Positions 62,791-64,000 of a DNA stretch of 64,000 nucleotides are shown piece after piece. The notes under the pieces are model-generated. The model had not been told where the DNA came from. It did not search any database and was given only the letters and a program-made list of their open reading frames with translations. A program made the position numbers and the translations under genes. This stretch comes from Multifurca ochricompacta (lineage: Eukaryota; Basidiomycota; Agaricomycetes; Russulales; Russulaceae). Position 1 is the first letter of the stretch. The number at the start of each line of letters is the position of its first letter. The stretch lies in NCBI GenBank assembly GCA_022496185.1, contig WTXG01000004.1, positions 496,001-560,000 on the forward strand. The letters are read 5' to 3'.

Positions 62791-64000
62791 ATGCCCATCA
62801 AACATCTAGAGAGTATGTCTTTTTTCTTATTGAAGTTAACCACCCGCGTAATTTATCTTTATTCTCTCATCAGCGTACCTTCAAGAGAGGAAACATCTTC
62901 AAACTCTTCCATTAAACGTTCTCTCTGACTCCCGCCTGGGTATTGATGCCGCTTATTACCTTCAGTCTCTCTATGACAATCCACCATCTCGCGAGCCTCT
63001 ACTAGCGGCTACCGGCGGACTTCCTCTTTCTTTAACCACACGCATCGAAAGTGACCTACGAGCGCTCGAAAAACTGCGTATCAAGCCTGTCTTCGTGTTC
63101 CCCGGTCTCACTCCAATTAAACGCTGGCGACAAATGCAGCGCGACATTGAGCAGCAGGAGGCGTGTCGCGACCGCAACCTCGCATGGAGCAAGTATGAGT
63201 CAGGCCAGGAAGAGGCAGCTACAAAGCTGTTCGAGGGGCGAAGCGGTCTCACCCATTGGGATGTTTGGCGCCCAGTCTTGCGCATTTTCCGAAATCGAAA
63301 CGTTGAATTTCTGGTTGCGCCGTATGTTGCATGGGCACAGGTGCGCTACCCGCGTTTGGTCTCTAGTACAGAATATACTGACGTCGATGGCCTTGACGCG
63401 TCTCAAGCTCATCTACCTTCAACGCCATCAGAAAGCTTATGTTCACGCCATCTATGGGCCCACTGATACCCTCCTATATCCTGGCGTGGACAAACTTATC
63501 ACCTCCGTGAATCTCACCGGAACGGAGCCCACATTTACGTTCACATCGAAAAAGGCCATCCTCAGTGACCTCGGGGTTACTGAAGACCATTTTCTTGACA
63601 TTGGTATCCTAGTCGGATTCGATTACGCACAACCATTCCCACCGACAGTTCATGAGCAGGCTTTGAAAGCAACTGTGGACATGGTCAAGTTCTATAAATC
63701 CGGGCACGCGGCGGTGTCAGTTTACGCTGACCATCCCGCTGTCAAATTAATACAGTATCCAGATACTTACGCGCGAACACGGTCAATGGTCAAATACTCA
63801 CTCATTCTATCTGTTGAGGGCACTGTTCAACCCCTTCCTCTCGCCCTACCCTCTCCGAACCCACCGCATGGCAGCAATCACCACTCACATCACCCTACGG
63901 CAGCCGATATTCCGACAGATCTGCACGAAATTTTCACACACCGTCTGCCGGATGAAATCTATTTCTACTTATCGCGTGGGCTTATGAGTCCGCAGCCGCT
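62791..64000 (+). CDS. MKT1: Mkt1-like XPG/PIN-domain post-transcriptional regulator, 5' part
   Basis: Partial at the right edge. Mkt1 proteins have a degenerate XPG-type nuclease fold and act with Pbp1 in mRNA regulation. Start MPIKHLE (62791), then an intron inside the next codon and TYLQERKHLQTLPLN. The N-terminal XPG region gives LGIDAAYYLQSLYDNPPSRE, LRIKPVFVFPGLTPIKRWRQ and VEFLVAPYVAWAQ. After a 69-base intron follow LIYLQRHQKAYVHAIYGP, LYPGVDKLITSVNLTG and ILVGFDYAQPFPPT. The frame is open to the window end near HRLPDEIYFYLSRGLMSP. The Pbp1-binding C-terminal part would lie outside. Confidence 0.92.

Overview
The window is nuclear DNA of a filamentous fungus, most likely an agaricomycete basidiomycete. 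Genes are dense and on both strands. Nearly all are cut by introns of about 45-65 bases with GT..AG ends, some exons are only 13-27 coding bases, and there are no operons. The protein set is core eukaryotic and fungal. No virus, transposon, rRNA, tRNA, CRISPR array or secondary-metabolite cluster could be recognised. I cannot name the species.

Layout, left to right: GATA zinc-finger regulator (-), conserved CxxC/basic-tract protein (-), RSA4/NLE1 ribosome assembly factor (-), mitochondrial EngB-type GTPase (-), WDR5/Swd3 COMPASS subunit (+), GRAM-TBC-EF-hand RabGAP (-), one-TM unknown (-), MFS drug:H+ antiporter type transporter (-), flavin-reductase-like protein (+), DNA polymerase alpha POL1 (-), ZIM17 (+), monothiol glutaredoxin GRX5 (-), SDR dehydrogenase (+), ADE16/17 (+), HDDC2-type HD phosphohydrolase (-), Sds3-like protein (-), acetyl-CoA carboxylase ACC1 (-), TEL1/ATM kinase (+), STE20/PAK kinase (-), an unresolved membrane-like locus (-), RAD9 (-), epsilon-COP SEC28 (+) and the 5' part of MKT1 (+), which runs off the right edge.

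Themes: replication and checkpoint (POL1, TEL1, RAD9), chromatin (WDR5, Sds3-like), mitochondrial maintenance and Fe-S biogenesis (EngB, ZIM17, GRX5), membrane traffic (RabGAP, SEC28) and primary metabolism (ACC1, ADE16/17). These look like ordinary eukaryotic neighbours rather than a co-regulated cluster.

The most important observation is technical or evolutionary. Many conserved genes are broken by single-base frame slips after which the conserved protein resumes in the next frame: at least eleven in ACC1, seven in TEL1, two in ADE16/17, and others in POL1, WDR5, the RabGAP, the MFS gene and the one-TM gene. Almost all behave like one missing base, often in a short homopolymer. Uncorrected long-read assembly error is the simplest reading, because the affected genes are essential. 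Coordinates below give whole loci from start codon to stop, introns included, and ignore these slips. I found no convincing novel biological system.
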